DNA of 52,602 nucleotides from Brasilonema angustatum HA4187-MV1 (GCA_019359695.1 JAHHGV010000054.1:1-52602), one strand, 5' to 3'; positions 34,698-43,462 are shown, counted from the stretch's first letter. The notes: generated by a model not told the origin, from the sequence alone. Numbers and translations: made by a program.

Positions 34698-35963
34698 ATG
34701 AACAAGCAACCTCTTCGCATTGCGGTTTTTACAAGCTTGTATGCTCCTTTTTTATCAGGAGTTTCTGTAGCAGTACACCAGCGGGTTCGTTGGTTGTTAC
34801 AGCAAGGACATGAAGTCTTTCTTATTCACCCTCAAATCAACGACCAGTATCCCAAATCTGTGAGCAATCGTCCCATGCCAGGGATAGAAGAGTTAAAGGC
34901 TTTCCCTAATTTTTCTGACTACGCATTTCCCACACAGCCGTTGATATTTTACAAGTCTCTTCCGCAACCATTACACTATCGGCATTGGAGTGATACTAAG
35001 TTATTAGAAAAGTTCCAGCCTGATATTATAGTCGTTGAAGAAGCGGCACAAATCAGAGGATTTTACTCACTTTATTTACAAGGTTACGGTCGTGCGATTG
35101 GGAGTGAATACGCAAAGCGAACAGGTACCCCGATAATATCTCTCTTTCATACAGATATTGTTGCCTATATCGAATATTACTTAGGAAATCAGTTTTTCAG
35201 CCTGATTCGTCCGATCATTCCCTTTTTGATTAAGCAGTTCAGTGAGATTTATGATGTCAGTCTCTTTCCTTCGCGAGAACAGCTTGCTAAGTACGAACAG
35301 ATGAAATGCCAACGTAGTGAATATCTCTCTTTCCAAGGAGTTGATTGTCAAAAATTTAATCCGGCAAACATCTGTTATAACCCTATTCCTAACGATGATC
35401 GACCAACTCTTCTTTTTGTTGGACGCATTACCGCAGAAAAGAATGTTACCCAACTTCTAGACGCATATCCACTGATCGCGGCCAAAATTCCTGATGTGCA
35501 TTTGGTCATTATTGGAAGTGGTCCTTACGATGCCGAAGTCCGCAAGCGTGCTGAAGAGTTTAAATCAGGTGTGACTGTATGGGGTGAGTCCCACGGAACA
35601 GAACTTTTAGGCTGGTATGCTCGTGCAGATGTTTTTGTCAATCCCTCACTAACTGAAAACTTCTGCACATCAAATAACGAAGCGCTAGCTTCTGGAACGC
35701 CTGTTGTCGCTGCTATTGCACCCTCAACCTCAGAGCAAATCAAACCCGGTTTTAACGGCTTGTTAGCCCAACCAAATAACTCAACTGATTTTGCTGACAA
35801 GGTGATTTCAATTCTTGAAAATCCTGACCTCAAGAAAGAAATGTCTCAACACGCTCGCTTCTCTATACTTGAATTTGATTGGTCAGTCTGTATGGAGAAG
35901 TTTGAGAATAAACTTTATGAGCTTGTTGGAGTACATAAACACTCAGAGGCAAAAGTTGTGTAA
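34698..35963 (+). CDS. hglT: Family 4 glycosyltransferase, candidate HglT
   Basis: 421 residues from the ATG at 34698 (AGAG seven bases upstream); the frame is open further upstream, but MNKQPLRIAVFTSLYAPFLSGVS is the usual start. GT-B fold: N-terminal acceptor domain, then donor domain with LLFVGRITAEKNVTQLLDAYPLI and the E-x7-E motif ENFCTSNNE followed by ALASGTPVVA. It is related to UDP-sulfoquinovose/digalactosyl and other lipid glycosyltransferases. In Anabaena the enzyme that glucosylates the heterocyst glycolipid aglycone is HglT, encoded near cpcT as I recall. This gene is the best positional match, two genes before cpcT. The symbol is therefore tentative; family assignment is firm. 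Confidence 0.85.
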   Translation: MNKQPLRIAVFTSLYAPFLSGVSVAVHQRVRWLLQQGHEVFLIHPQINDQYPKSVSNRPMPGIEELKAFPNFSDYAFPTQPLIFYKSLPQPLHYRHWSDTKLLEKFQPDIIVVEEAAQIRGFYSLYLQGYGRAIGSEYAKRTGTPIISLFHTDIVAYIEYYLGNQFFSLIRPIIPFLIKQFSEIYDVSLFPSREQLAKYEQMKCQRSEYLSFQGVDCQKFNPANICYNPIPNDDRPTLLFVGRITAEKNVTQLLDAYPLIAAKIPDVHLVIIGSGPYDAEVRKRAEEFKSGVTVWGESHGTELLGWYARADVFVNPSLTENFCTSNNEALASGTPVVAAIAPSTSEQIKPGFNGLLAQPNNSTDFADKVISILENPDLKKEMSQHARFSILEFDWSVCMEKFENKLYELVGVHKHSEAKVV

Positions 35964-35990
35964 GCAATAAGAGCAAACAGAGATTAACTC

Positions 35991-36044
35991 ATCTCCCGGC
36001 TATGAAATTTTCACTCCGTTTAATTTCATAAAAAGCCGGGAGAT
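35991..36044 (+). terminator. Strong hairpin after the GT4 gene
   Basis: ATCTCCCGGCT (35991-36001) pairs with AGCCGGGAGAT (36034-36044), with a second nested pair ATGAAATT/AATTTCAT. It lies 28 bases after the stop codon. Confidence 0.75.
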
Positions 36045-36052
36045 TTCGAGTC

Positions 36053-36146
36053 ATTAGTCATTAGTCATTAGTCTTTAGTCATTAGTAGCTGAGGAGCGAA
36101 AAATAGTCATTAATTATACTAATGACTAGTGACCAGTGACTAATGA
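36053..36146. repeat. CATTAGT tandem and inverted repeat
   Basis: GTCATTAGTCATTAGTCATT-type 7-base units on the left face TAATGACTAGTGACCAGTGA / CTAATGACC units on the right. A simple-repeat palindrome typical of Nostocales intergenic DNA. Confidence 0.7.
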
Positions 36147-36148
36147 CC

Positions 36149-36212
36149 AAGACGGGGCAAGGAGACAATTCCTCCCCGTTTTAGAAAAAGCGGGGATTCC
36201 TTGCCTCGTCTT
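36149..36212. repeat. 64-base interrupted palindrome
   Basis: AAGACGGGGCAAGGA (36149-36163) pairs with TCCTTGCCTCGTCTT (36198-36212) with one wobble. An inner CCTCCCCGTTTT / AAAAAGCGGGG pair closes the structure. It could be a terminator or a small mobile palindrome. Confidence 0.7.
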
Positions 36213-36250
36213 CTTGAGGAGATGGGGTGAGTGAAGGAATGAGGGAGTGG

Positions 36251-36356
36251 GGGAGTGTGGGACAAAAGTTATTGAGCATTAACTTTTCTCTCCCTCTTTT
36301 CTTCTTTCTCTCTCTCTCCCTCTTTCCCTCTCTCCCTCTTTCCCTCCCTCCTTCTC
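36251..36356. repeat. Inverted copy of the 16251-16351 repeat plus homopyrimidine tract
   Basis: 36251-36287 is the exact reverse complement of 16315-16351 (37 bases). 36288-36356 is nearly pure C/T, mirroring the homopurine tract on the other copy. The tract runs up to the end of the TPR gene. Confidence 0.85.
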
Positions 36357-37636
36357 TACCGCGAAGTTTGCCCAGATATTTTTTGAATTTGCTGGGTGAA
36401 GTATGTTTGATCAGAGTTTAATTGTTGTGCGATCGCAAGACCTTTTTGAAAAGCTGTTAATGCTTGTGGATAGTCTTTGCGTTGCAAATGAATTTGCCCA
36501 ATTTGATCATAAGCACTCATTAAACCGTAAAAGTTGACGGCTTGCTCCTGTGCCTGTACAAGAATTTGGCTGGCTTGCAAAGCCTCTTCTACTTGTCCTT
36601 GAGAACGATACAGTGGAATTAACTTTTGCAAAACTTCACTAGCACGAATATATTGCTGTGATTGCCAAGCTATGGTGTATGCTTCTTTGTAATTCTTGAA
36701 AGCTTCTTGTAGGAAGCTGGGGTTTTCTCGTGCCAAAGATTCGTAGTCTGAGCCAATAGATTGCTTTAATGTTGCTAACTCCACAGGGTTGTTTTGGCGT
36801 TGGTAGATTTCTGCTAGCTTATTACGTATCTTTATTGATTGCTCTGGTTGTTTTAATTGCTTGTAAATGTAAGCAAGTTGTTGTAAATATGATATTTCGT
36901 TGGCAGAATCGTTTTTAGAGTCACCAAAAGTGAGCAATTTCTCATAAGTCGCTGCTGCTGATACGTAATCAAACCAACTTAAATGTAATTCTCCAATCGT
37001 CTTTAGGGTGTCTACTTCTGCTGCAGTATCTCCTTGCTGTCGTACGGCTGTCAAAACTTGGTCATAAACTTGCAGCGCCTCTTTAGGCGATCGCACTTGT
37101 TGGTAAGCTTGACCTATGGCTCGCAACAGTTGTAGATCTATCGTGTTTTCTATTGTGTTTTGGGCGATCGTGTTTTGGGATTTTGTTTTTTGGGGTTGCG
37201 CCTGTTTTTGAATAGCTTGCAATCGCTGTGTGATGTACTGCACTTCTTGGCGATTGTTTTCTCTCCAAGCAATTTCACCCACTCGCGACAGTGCTTGCAC
37301 CTCAGCTAATGAACCCAAAAAGCGACGCAAGCGCAACTCTCGATTCCAGATATCGAATGCTGTTATCTTGTCTGCTGCTTGTAGTGCCGCTGTAGCTTGC
37401 TGATTGAGCTTATCTAGCGCCGCCTGCAAATTTTGACTTTCTTCCAAGGTCAGCGGCTGCTTATCTTTTGGTGAACGTGGTAGTAGTGGGTCAGGTGTGG
37501 TAATCTCTAGCGGATTCGGGGGAAATTTATCTGGCTGTTGAGGCTTTGTGCTCGCTGCTAATGTTAGCGAATTGCAAAACAGACAGAATGTAGCAGTCGC
37601 AGTAATGGTAACACTTAAGCGTCGTAGCATAGACAT
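36356..37636 (-). CDS. Exported TPR-repeat protein
   Basis: 426 residues from the ATG at 37636 (MSMLRRLSVTITATATFCLF..), which gives a clean signal peptide with cleavage near LAAS-TK; AAGGT lies upstream. The frame is open to 37678, but that start would bury the signal. After a Pro-rich stretch (residues ~30-60) comes a solenoid of tetratricopeptide-like helix pairs to the end: ALQVYDQVLTAVRQQGDTAAEVDTLKTIGELHLSW, and QIGQIHLQRKDYPQALTAFQKGLAIAQQL. It has no enzyme motif and is probably a periplasmic scaffold. It sits between the glycosyltransferase and cpcT on the opposite strand. From memory a TPR-like gene also lies there in Anabaena. Confidence 0.85.
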   Translation of the reverse strand: MSMLRRLSVTITATATFCLFCNSLTLAASTKPQQPDKFPPNPLEITTPDPLLPRSPKDKQPLTLEESQNLQAALDKLNQQATAALQAADKITAFDIWNRELRLRRFLGSLAEVQALSRVGEIAWRENNRQEVQYITQRLQAIQKQAQPQKTKSQNTIAQNTIENTIDLQLLRAIGQAYQQVRSPKEALQVYDQVLTAVRQQGDTAAEVDTLKTIGELHLSWFDYVSAAATYEKLLTFGDSKNDSANEISYLQQLAYIYKQLKQPEQSIKIRNKLAEIYQRQNNPVELATLKQSIGSDYESLARENPSFLQEAFKNYKEAYTIAWQSQQYIRASEVLQKLIPLYRSQGQVEEALQASQILVQAQEQAVNFYGLMSAYDQIGQIHLQRKDYPQALTAFQKGLAIAQQLNSDQTYFTQQIQKISGQTSR

Positions 37637-38023
37637 TTTACCTTTTCGTCGGATCACAAAGGGACAAGGCGTTAACAATTCAAAATTCGCTCATTCAAAA
37701 TTCAAAACTCAAAATTCAAAACCACCGTTCGCGCAGCGTGCCCGTAAGCGCAAAGCGCACACTTCGTGAACGCGCAGCGTGTCCGTAAGGACTTAGGGCA
37801 TAGTTCTGATCCCCAGAAGCCAGCGATCAGACTTCTCTCAAAATTTGCAATCTTCCTCTACCTGACGAGAGTCAGCAAAAAAATTCTCCTGAGAAAACAG
37901 TCAACTACAAGCTATACAATACTTTCTAATACAATTTATATTTATCCAGCTACACACTGGTAGCTTTAAATACCAAGTAGCTTGGTTGACCCAATTCAAA
38001 ATCTGGAATTCAAGATTGGTATA
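37637..38023. repeat. Divergent spacer with short repeats
   Basis: 37675-37725 is a run of ATTCAAAATTCAAAACTCAA units. 37728-37790 contains CGCGCAGCGTGCCCGTAAGC and its near repeat CGCGCAGCGTGTCCGTAAGG. The remainder should hold the promoters for the TPR gene and cpcT. No gene is seen. Confidence 0.6.
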
Positions 38024-38641
38024 ATGACTCATTCTACTGATATTGCCACGTTAGCCCGTTGGATGGCAGCAGATTTTAGCAATCAAGAACAAGCTATAGA
38101 AAACCCACCTTTTTATGCCCACATCCGTGTTTGTATGCGTCCTGTGTTTTTGGGGTTATCATCAGGCGTGAGTTTGTTTCTTGAACAAGCTTATGACTAC
38201 ATGATCAATGACCCCTATCGTTTGCGGGTGTTGAACTTGATAAACGCAGAAAACCATATTATTTTGGAAAACTATACTGTCAAAGAAGAACAACGGTTCT
38301 ACGGTGCATCCCGTAACCTTGAGCGCTTGAAAACTCTCAGCGCCGACGATGTGGAAATAATGCCAGGCTGCAACATGATTGTAGAGTGGACGGGTCACAG
38401 CTTCAAAGGCAAGGTAGAGCCGGGAAAAGGTTGTATCGTGTTTCGCAATAATAAAAAGACTTATCTTGACAATGAATTTGAAGTCAATGAACAAAAATTG
38501 ATTAGCCTTGACCGAGGACGCGATATAGAAACCGATGAGCATGCTTGGGGGTCGATCGCTGGACCATTTTACTTTTTCCGTCGGGCTAATTTTGCAGATG
38601 AGGTGAAACTCACTCAAGAGTCGCAGAGTTCTAACTCTTGA
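38024..38641 (+). CDS. cpcT: Phycobiliprotein lyase CpcT
   Basis: 205 residues of the CpcT/CpeT (DUF1001) family. The ATG at 38024 gives the family start MTHSTDIATLARWMAADFSNQEQA; the longer frame needs TTG at 37982. Conserved blocks: PPFYAHIRVCMRPV, SLFLEQAYDYMINDPYRLRVLNL, MPGCNMIVEWTGHSFKGKVEPGKGC and SLDRGRDIETDEHAWGSIAGPFYF. CpcT attaches phycocyanobilin to the beta-subunit Cys153/155 of phycocyanin in the cytosol. Length is standard. In Anabaena a cpcT lies close to hglT as I recall, so its position supports island synteny and is not functionally linked to glycolipids. Confidence 0.93.
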   Translation: MTHSTDIATLARWMAADFSNQEQAIENPPFYAHIRVCMRPVFLGLSSGVSLFLEQAYDYMINDPYRLRVLNLINAENHIILENYTVKEEQRFYGASRNLERLKTLSADDVEIMPGCNMIVEWTGHSFKGKVEPGKGCIVFRNNKKTYLDNEFEVNEQKLISLDRGRDIETDEHAWGSIAGPFYFFRRANFADEVKLTQESQSSNS

Positions 38642-38900
38642 GTGAGTGCAAAAGCACCTTTGAATAAAGGTTAGTGTTGAGTTTTGAGTTTGGAACAACA
38701 TCCAATCACTTGGAACTTAGCACTTGGACATTCCTGTGATATCCTAGTTGCTGCCAAATTCACGCTGACTCTAACTTTCACACCAAAGGTTGTAATTGGT
38801 CATGAGTTAAACTATAATGGATTAGCACTTCAAGATATAGCTATTCAAAAGCTCATATAAAAAGCAGTGCAATTTGTCAAGTGCAAATAAGCGCACAAGC

Positions 38901-38972
<72 letters not shown>

Positions 38973-38992
38973 TTAATAAAAGTTTAAACTTC

Positions 38993-39014
38993 AGGGCTTT
39001 CAAGCCCTTTTTTA
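38993..39014 (+). terminator. Intrinsic terminator after tRNA-Cys
   Basis: AGGGCT-TTCA-AGCCCT followed by six T residues, 20 bases after the tRNA. It is the most classical rho-independent terminator in the window. Confidence 0.9.
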
Positions 39015-39094
39015 GTCGAAGTTTTTGGGTAAGTCTCAGTAGTTTTTGAAACTTATTGATGGTATTGAGTTGATGGTATTGAGGATAAATATTT

Positions 39095-40075
39095 ATGAGT
39101 GATACATTTACTCACGGTTATGCTTTGTTAATTGGTGTTGGTGAGTCTGCTTATAGTCCGTTATCTTTGCCAGTAACCGTCAAAGATACTCAGACCATTT
39201 ATGCTGCTTTAATTGATCCTGAACTGTGTGCGTATCCCGATGATAAAGAGCATATCCGAGTGCTGAATAATCAGCAAACAACACAGCAAGGCATCTTGGA
39301 TGGTTTGAATTGGCTAAAGGAAAAAGCAAACACAGATCCAAGTGCGACTGTATTTATTTATTACTCCGGACATGGCTGGTTGGAAGAGGCTAATAAGAGC
39401 TACTATCTCCTGCAACATGACATTGATCCCTTTGACTTAGCGGGATCGGCACTAGCAGCTGAAACTTTTACTAATGCATTGCGACAAATTCAAGCTGAGC
39501 GTTTGCTGGTTATTATTGATAGCTGTCATGCAGCAGGTATGGCAACCTCTAAAGAAGGTAAAATCACCCCTACTCTAAACCTTCCAAAAGGTTTTGTAGA
39601 AATTGCTCCTTCCAAAGGCTTAATTGATGAATTGAAACAAGGTAAAGGCAGAGTTGTTTTTACATCATCAGAGGGAGAGCAATACTCTTGGATCAAAGAT
39701 GACTCAAACAGTATTTATACATATCATTTTCTTGAAGCTTTGCAGGGTGCAGCAAATAAACCTGGTGACACAGAAGTTAAAGTTTCTAACTTAATGAATC
39801 ACCTCAGCAAAGCTGTGCCTGAAAGTGCGTCGCAGTTATATGGTGCAGAACAAACTCCTCACTTCGACATGGATGCAGGAGATTTTGTGATTGCTAAACT
39901 TAGAGGTGGTAAAGGTTTACCTGCTAAAGGATGGGAGGAAGTTCAGCCTCAAGCTACTCAAAAAATTAACCAAATAGCTCAAAATATTCAGCAGTATGGA
40001 AGATACATCACCAACATCAATGAAGTTCGTGATGTCCAAAACTTCCATATTGGTGATGTTGTTCATAACAATTAA
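39095..40075 (+). CDS. Caspase-like (peptidase C14) protease
   Basis: 326 residues. Residues ~5-250 are a caspase/metacaspase fold with catalytic dyad His93 (IYYSGHGW) and Cys144 (IDSCHAAG). The N-terminal GYALLIGVGESAY and the strand FTSSEGEQYSW are also typical. The C-terminal ~50 residues (INQIAQNIQQ...VQNFHIGDVVHNN) form a short beta-rich tail resembling the IGD motif of the N-terminal adaptor region in the next gene. Such tails are thought to recruit effectors to NTPase partners. The NACHT gene starts 27 bases downstream, so the two are almost surely cotranscribed. Probable role is a regulated protease that kills or arrests the cell upon infection or stress; this is inference from family knowledge. 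Confidence 0.92.
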   Translation: MSDTFTHGYALLIGVGESAYSPLSLPVTVKDTQTIYAALIDPELCAYPDDKEHIRVLNNQQTTQQGILDGLNWLKEKANTDPSATVFIYYSGHGWLEEANKSYYLLQHDIDPFDLAGSALAAETFTNALRQIQAERLLVIIDSCHAAGMATSKEGKITPTLNLPKGFVEIAPSKGLIDELKQGKGRVVFTSSEGEQYSWIKDDSNSIYTYHFLEALQGAANKPGDTEVKVSNLMNHLSKAVPESASQLYGAEQTPHFDMDAGDFVIAKLRGGKGLPAKGWEEVQPQATQKINQIAQNIQQYGRYITNINEVRDVQNFHIGDVVHNN

Positions 40076-40102
40076 TTGCTGAAATCTATAGCAGAATTAT
40101 AA

Positions 40103-42538
40103 ATGGCGATTGAGGATGAAATAAGCTCTATTTTGGATCGTGTTGCCAGACATCAACACACTGAAGCGGATATTACATATTTGCTTCAGTTATCTAAGAA
40201 TGTTGGTAACGATCGCGATCTGGTGCAGCTAGGTAAGAATATTGTTAATATTGGACACCTACACGGAGGGGAATTTCAGATTGGCGATCGCATTTATCAG
40301 GGTGCTGATGCAGAAGCCATAAAAGAAGCATTGCGTTTGGTTTTGCAAGAAAAGCAAAAAGCTCAACGTCCTCGCAATGAGAAACAATTGCTGCAAGAAG
40401 TGAAAACGGAAGTTGTTACCCGACTTAAACAATCCTTGCATAATGCAGTTTTGATAAATTTGGGGAAGGAAGCGCAACCTGAACAAGTAAAGTGTCCTTA
40501 TAGTCCAGATATAAAAACATGGCATAACAAGCGCGAACCGATTCCCAATAACCGAAGTATTTTAGAAGTTTTTGAGCAGGAAGAAATAGCGGGTAAATTG
40601 CTAATCTTGGGTAATCCTGGTGCTGGCAAAACTACTACAATGCTAGATTTAGCGAAAGCTTTGATAGCACGAGCCGAACAAGATGCTGATTATCCAATTC
40701 CAGTGCTGTTTAATCTCTCGACTTGGAAGGATGATAAGCAGTCGATCCGTGAGTGGCTAGTTGCAGAGCTTAAATCGAAATACGGGGTGCGGAAAGATAT
40801 TGCTGCAAAGTGGGTAGATGATACCAAGTTATTACCGATGCTGGATGGGCTGGATGAATTGGAATCAGTGCGTCAAGAACCTTGTGTGCAGAAGATTAAC
40901 GAATTTTTGCAAAGCGAATGGCGATCGCACTCTTTGGTGGTGTGTAGTCGTCTAGAAGAGTATGAGAAAGTTGTGCGAGGACAATGGCAACAAGATGTTG
41001 CGCAGGAGTCAGAAGAAATATCACCGAGGCAGGGGATACGCTTACATCTGAATGAAGCCATTCGGCTACAACCGCTTACAGATGAAGAGATTCAAGCATA
41101 TTTAACACGGCTAAACCAAATAGAACTCTGGAAAACGCTTTTACTAGATTTAGAGCTATTAAATTTGGTGAGAACACCTCTATTTTTGTCAGTTTTAGGA
41201 TTGATTTCGTTTCAGGAAACACAGTTTCTTCAAGATTGGAAAACACTCACTTCGAGCGAAGAACGTCTAAAATTCCTCCTTGATGCTTACTGGGAACATG
41301 CTATAAAAAGAGAGCTTGTGACTCCACAGAAAAATTCTCCTAGTATAAAAAAAACTCGAAAATGGTTGGTGTTTTTGGCACAACAGTTGCAAAGTGAATC
41401 ACAAACAGAGTTTCTCATAGAGGAAATGCAACCTCAGATCATTGGCAAAAAACTTTATCAATGGCAATACTGGTTTCTACTTTTCACTATTGCTATATTT
41501 TGTACAGGAATCATTGTCAGAACTAGTTTGCTACCCTATTTTCAGCCACCTAGTAGTTTAGGAATTTTCTGGCTTATTCTAATCTTAGGTTTAGCTCCTG
41601 GTTTCATGCTTGCAACAGAGTCTAAAGCTGACGGAGCGCGACTAATACTTTACCCTTGGGTTAGCCTCTTTTGTTGGCTGTTTAAACGTGATTTACCAAC
41701 AGAGTTTAGGCAATATATACCTATAATACACAAAATTTCTCTTTCTCACAGATTACGTGTAAGGATTCCGTCATTTCAGGAAATAGAAAGAGATGTTTTA
41801 TTCCCATTAAGGTTTATCTCATCATTATTTTCCTTAATTTACTTGATGCCAATAATATTATTAATGCACCCACTACATATATTGCTAGGAGACGTAATTT
41901 ATAGTTTTGGCTTTAAAAGAGTCGGTATTTTACTAAGAAAAAGCGCCAAGAAAGTAACCCGTAATACCAATTTAGCCATGAAAGAAGATGGTGAATCCAA
42001 GTCGCCCTATCTTCATTATGATTTCCTCTTTTTATTGACAATTGAGTATGTGAAATTCATTGGAATAAAAAGAACTTTTTTACTAAAGATATTTTATTTT
42101 TTAGACTTAATTGTATCGATACCACCCTGCATATTTATCACTCCATTTTTATTGATTAGTGTATGTTTATTTGCTCAAATAGAAAACTCAGACAAACCCA
42201 ATCAAGGTTTTCATGAAGAATTAAAAACCGCATTATTTATTGGTATTATTCATATTTCCTATACTTGTTTTTTGATGTATTTTAAGATTAAACCAACAAT
42301 ATTGTCTCAAACGATTTCTCTTATTCTTGGTTTCTCACTAAGCTTTGCTTGCTTATCTCTAATCAAGCATCTTTCTCTTCGTACTATTCTCTGGTGTCAT
42401 AGATACATCCCCTGGAACTATGCCCGCTTCCTCGACTACTGCACCGAACGCCTTCTACTCCAGCGCGTTGGTGGACGCTATCGCTTTATCCACAAACTCT
42501 TTCAAGAGCACTTTGCCGCCATGCCCTTGGAAAAATAG
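40103..42538 (+). CDS. NACHT-type STAND NTPase with adaptor N-terminus and membrane C-terminus
   Basis: 811 residues. Residues ~1-80 resemble an effector-associated adaptor domain (HTEADITYLLQLSKNVGNDRDL, VNIGHLHGGEFQIGDRIYQG). The NACHT NTPase follows, with Walker A GNPGAGKTTT (170-179), Walker B MLDGLDEL (~246-253) and sensor VVCSRLEEY. From ~450 on there are about six membrane segments: WFLLFTIAIFCTGIIV, IFWLILILGLAPGFML, ISSLFSLIYLMPIILLMH, IPPCIFITPFLLISVCLF, LFIGIIHISYTCFLMYF and TISLILGFSLSFACLSL. The end, RFLDYCTERLLLQRVGGRYRFIHKLFQEHFAAM, is typical of cyanobacterial NACHT proteins. No leucine-rich, WD or TPR sensor is present. Third-position AT content rises in the membrane part. 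It probably senses a trigger and activates the caspase-like neighbour. Confidence 0.88.
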   Translation: MAIEDEISSILDRVARHQHTEADITYLLQLSKNVGNDRDLVQLGKNIVNIGHLHGGEFQIGDRIYQGADAEAIKEALRLVLQEKQKAQRPRNEKQLLQEVKTEVVTRLKQSLHNAVLINLGKEAQPEQVKCPYSPDIKTWHNKREPIPNNRSILEVFEQEEIAGKLLILGNPGAGKTTTMLDLAKALIARAEQDADYPIPVLFNLSTWKDDKQSIREWLVAELKSKYGVRKDIAAKWVDDTKLLPMLDGLDELESVRQEPCVQKINEFLQSEWRSHSLVVCSRLEEYEKVVRGQWQQDVAQESEEISPRQGIRLHLNEAIRLQPLTDEEIQAYLTRLNQIELWKTLLLDLELLNLVRTPLFLSVLGLISFQETQFLQDWKTLTSSEERLKFLLDAYWEHAIKRELVTPQKNSPSIKKTRKWLVFLAQQLQSESQTEFLIEEMQPQIIGKKLYQWQYWFLLFTIAIFCTGIIVRTSLLPYFQPPSSLGIFWLILILGLAPGFMLATESKADGARLILYPWVSLFCWLFKRDLPTEFRQYIPIIHKISLSHRLRVRIPSFQEIERDVLFPLRFISSLFSLIYLMPIILLMHPLHILLGDVIYSFGFKRVGILLRKSAKKVTRNTNLAMKEDGESKSPYLHYDFLFLLTIEYVKFIGIKRTFLLKIFYFLDLIVSIPPCIFITPFLLISVCLFAQIENSDKPNQGFHEELKTALFIGIIHISYTCFLMYFKIKPTILSQTISLILGFSLSFACLSLIKHLSLRTILWCHRYIPWNYARFLDYCTERLLLQRVGGRYRFIHKLFQEHFAAMPLEK

Positions 42539-42608
42539 CCTATATATACTTTATAAAAAATAAGACTCACTTAACTCTCTATTTTATGTGTTTTTACAGA
42601 AATATTTT

Positions 42609-42950
42609 TTAACTGACTGGACGTACCACACGAATTAGTTTTGCTTTCAACGATTCTTCTGCTGTCACAGCCTCATGTATCCGTGTGGCAAACTGCTCCC
42701 AATTACGATTGTTGGTACAAACAATAATGCCGAAGTGGTTATCATCACGACGATGCAAACGGATAAAATCATCTCTGTTGATAGTTAATATTGAGCGTTC
42801 TTGACTTATGGCAAATGCCAGCACATCCTCATCAGGTATACCTTGATCTGCATTTCCTGCTTCTTGAACTGTCAAAACATCATGCCCCAAACTACGTAAT
42901 AATTCCACAACTGGAAACGGAAACTGCTCATCTGCGTAAAATCGTGCCAT
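42609..42950 (-). CDS. DUF5615 PIN-like toxin candidate
   Basis: 113 residues with the PIN-like DUF5615 pattern: FYADEQFPFPVVELLRSLGHDVLTVQEAG, IPDEDVLAFAISQERSILTINRDDF. Asp/Glu residues at the family metal positions (DEQ, DEDVL, NRDDF) are present, so a Mg-dependent nuclease is plausible. It lies 3 bases after the DUF433 gene, the usual antitoxin partner. Confidence 0.85.
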   Translation of the reverse strand: MARFYADEQFPFPVVELLRSLGHDVLTVQEAGNADQGIPDEDVLAFAISQERSILTINRDDFIRLHRRDDNHFGIIVCTNNRNWEQFATRIHEAVTAEESLKAKLIRVVRPVS

Positions 42951-42953
42951 CGA

Positions 42954-43289
42954 CTAAGCTACCTGATTACGCTCAATTGCCAATTCGATTTCATCAGGAT
43001 GCGTTTGTGCATATACCCAAGCATTAGCTAAATCTGTAGTTGTAATAGTTGGATAGCTCGTCAAAAGGTCAGCATCACTATATCCAAGACGGCGAGCTTC
43101 CACAAGTACCCAGACGGGAATACGAGTTTTCGCAATGCGTGCTTCTCCACCACAAACTCTAGAGGTTTTCTCAATTCCTTGCCAATTGCTACCGAGACTT
43201 TGAGCCAGTAATTGTATGGCTTGCACTTTTTCAGCAGGACTGAGGGCAAGAAGTTGTTGTTCTAACTCTTTGAGTGTCACGGATATCAA
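42954..43289 (-). CDS. DUF433 antitoxin candidate
   Basis: 111 residues. The C-terminal ~60 residues form a DUF433 winged-helix-like domain (CGGEARIAKTRIPVWVLVEARRLGYSDADLLTSYPTITTTDLANAWVYAQTHPDEIE). The N-terminal part is a helical segment (LKELEQQLLALSPAEKVQAIQLLAQSL) of the addiction-module type. The gene order antitoxin-toxin and tight 3-base spacing are typical. It is expected to bind and repress its own promoter and neutralise the DUF5615 protein. Confidence 0.85.
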   Translation of the reverse strand: MISVTLKELEQQLLALSPAEKVQAIQLLAQSLGSNWQGIEKTSRVCGGEARIAKTRIPVWVLVEARRLGYSDADLLTSYPTITTTDLANAWVYAQTHPDEIELAIERNQVA

Positions 43290-43462
43290 TCCTCTGATGT
43301 TTTGTCAGGCTACATTCACAATTTTATATTTCACCCCAAAACTTAAGCGCAATTTTGACCGAATTGCTAATGGTGAAGAAACCAAGAGTGATATACAAGG
43401 TGTGGGAGTGTCAACTGCTCATTCTTTTTTTTGGCGAAGGTATTGTTTGATCTACCTGGTTC

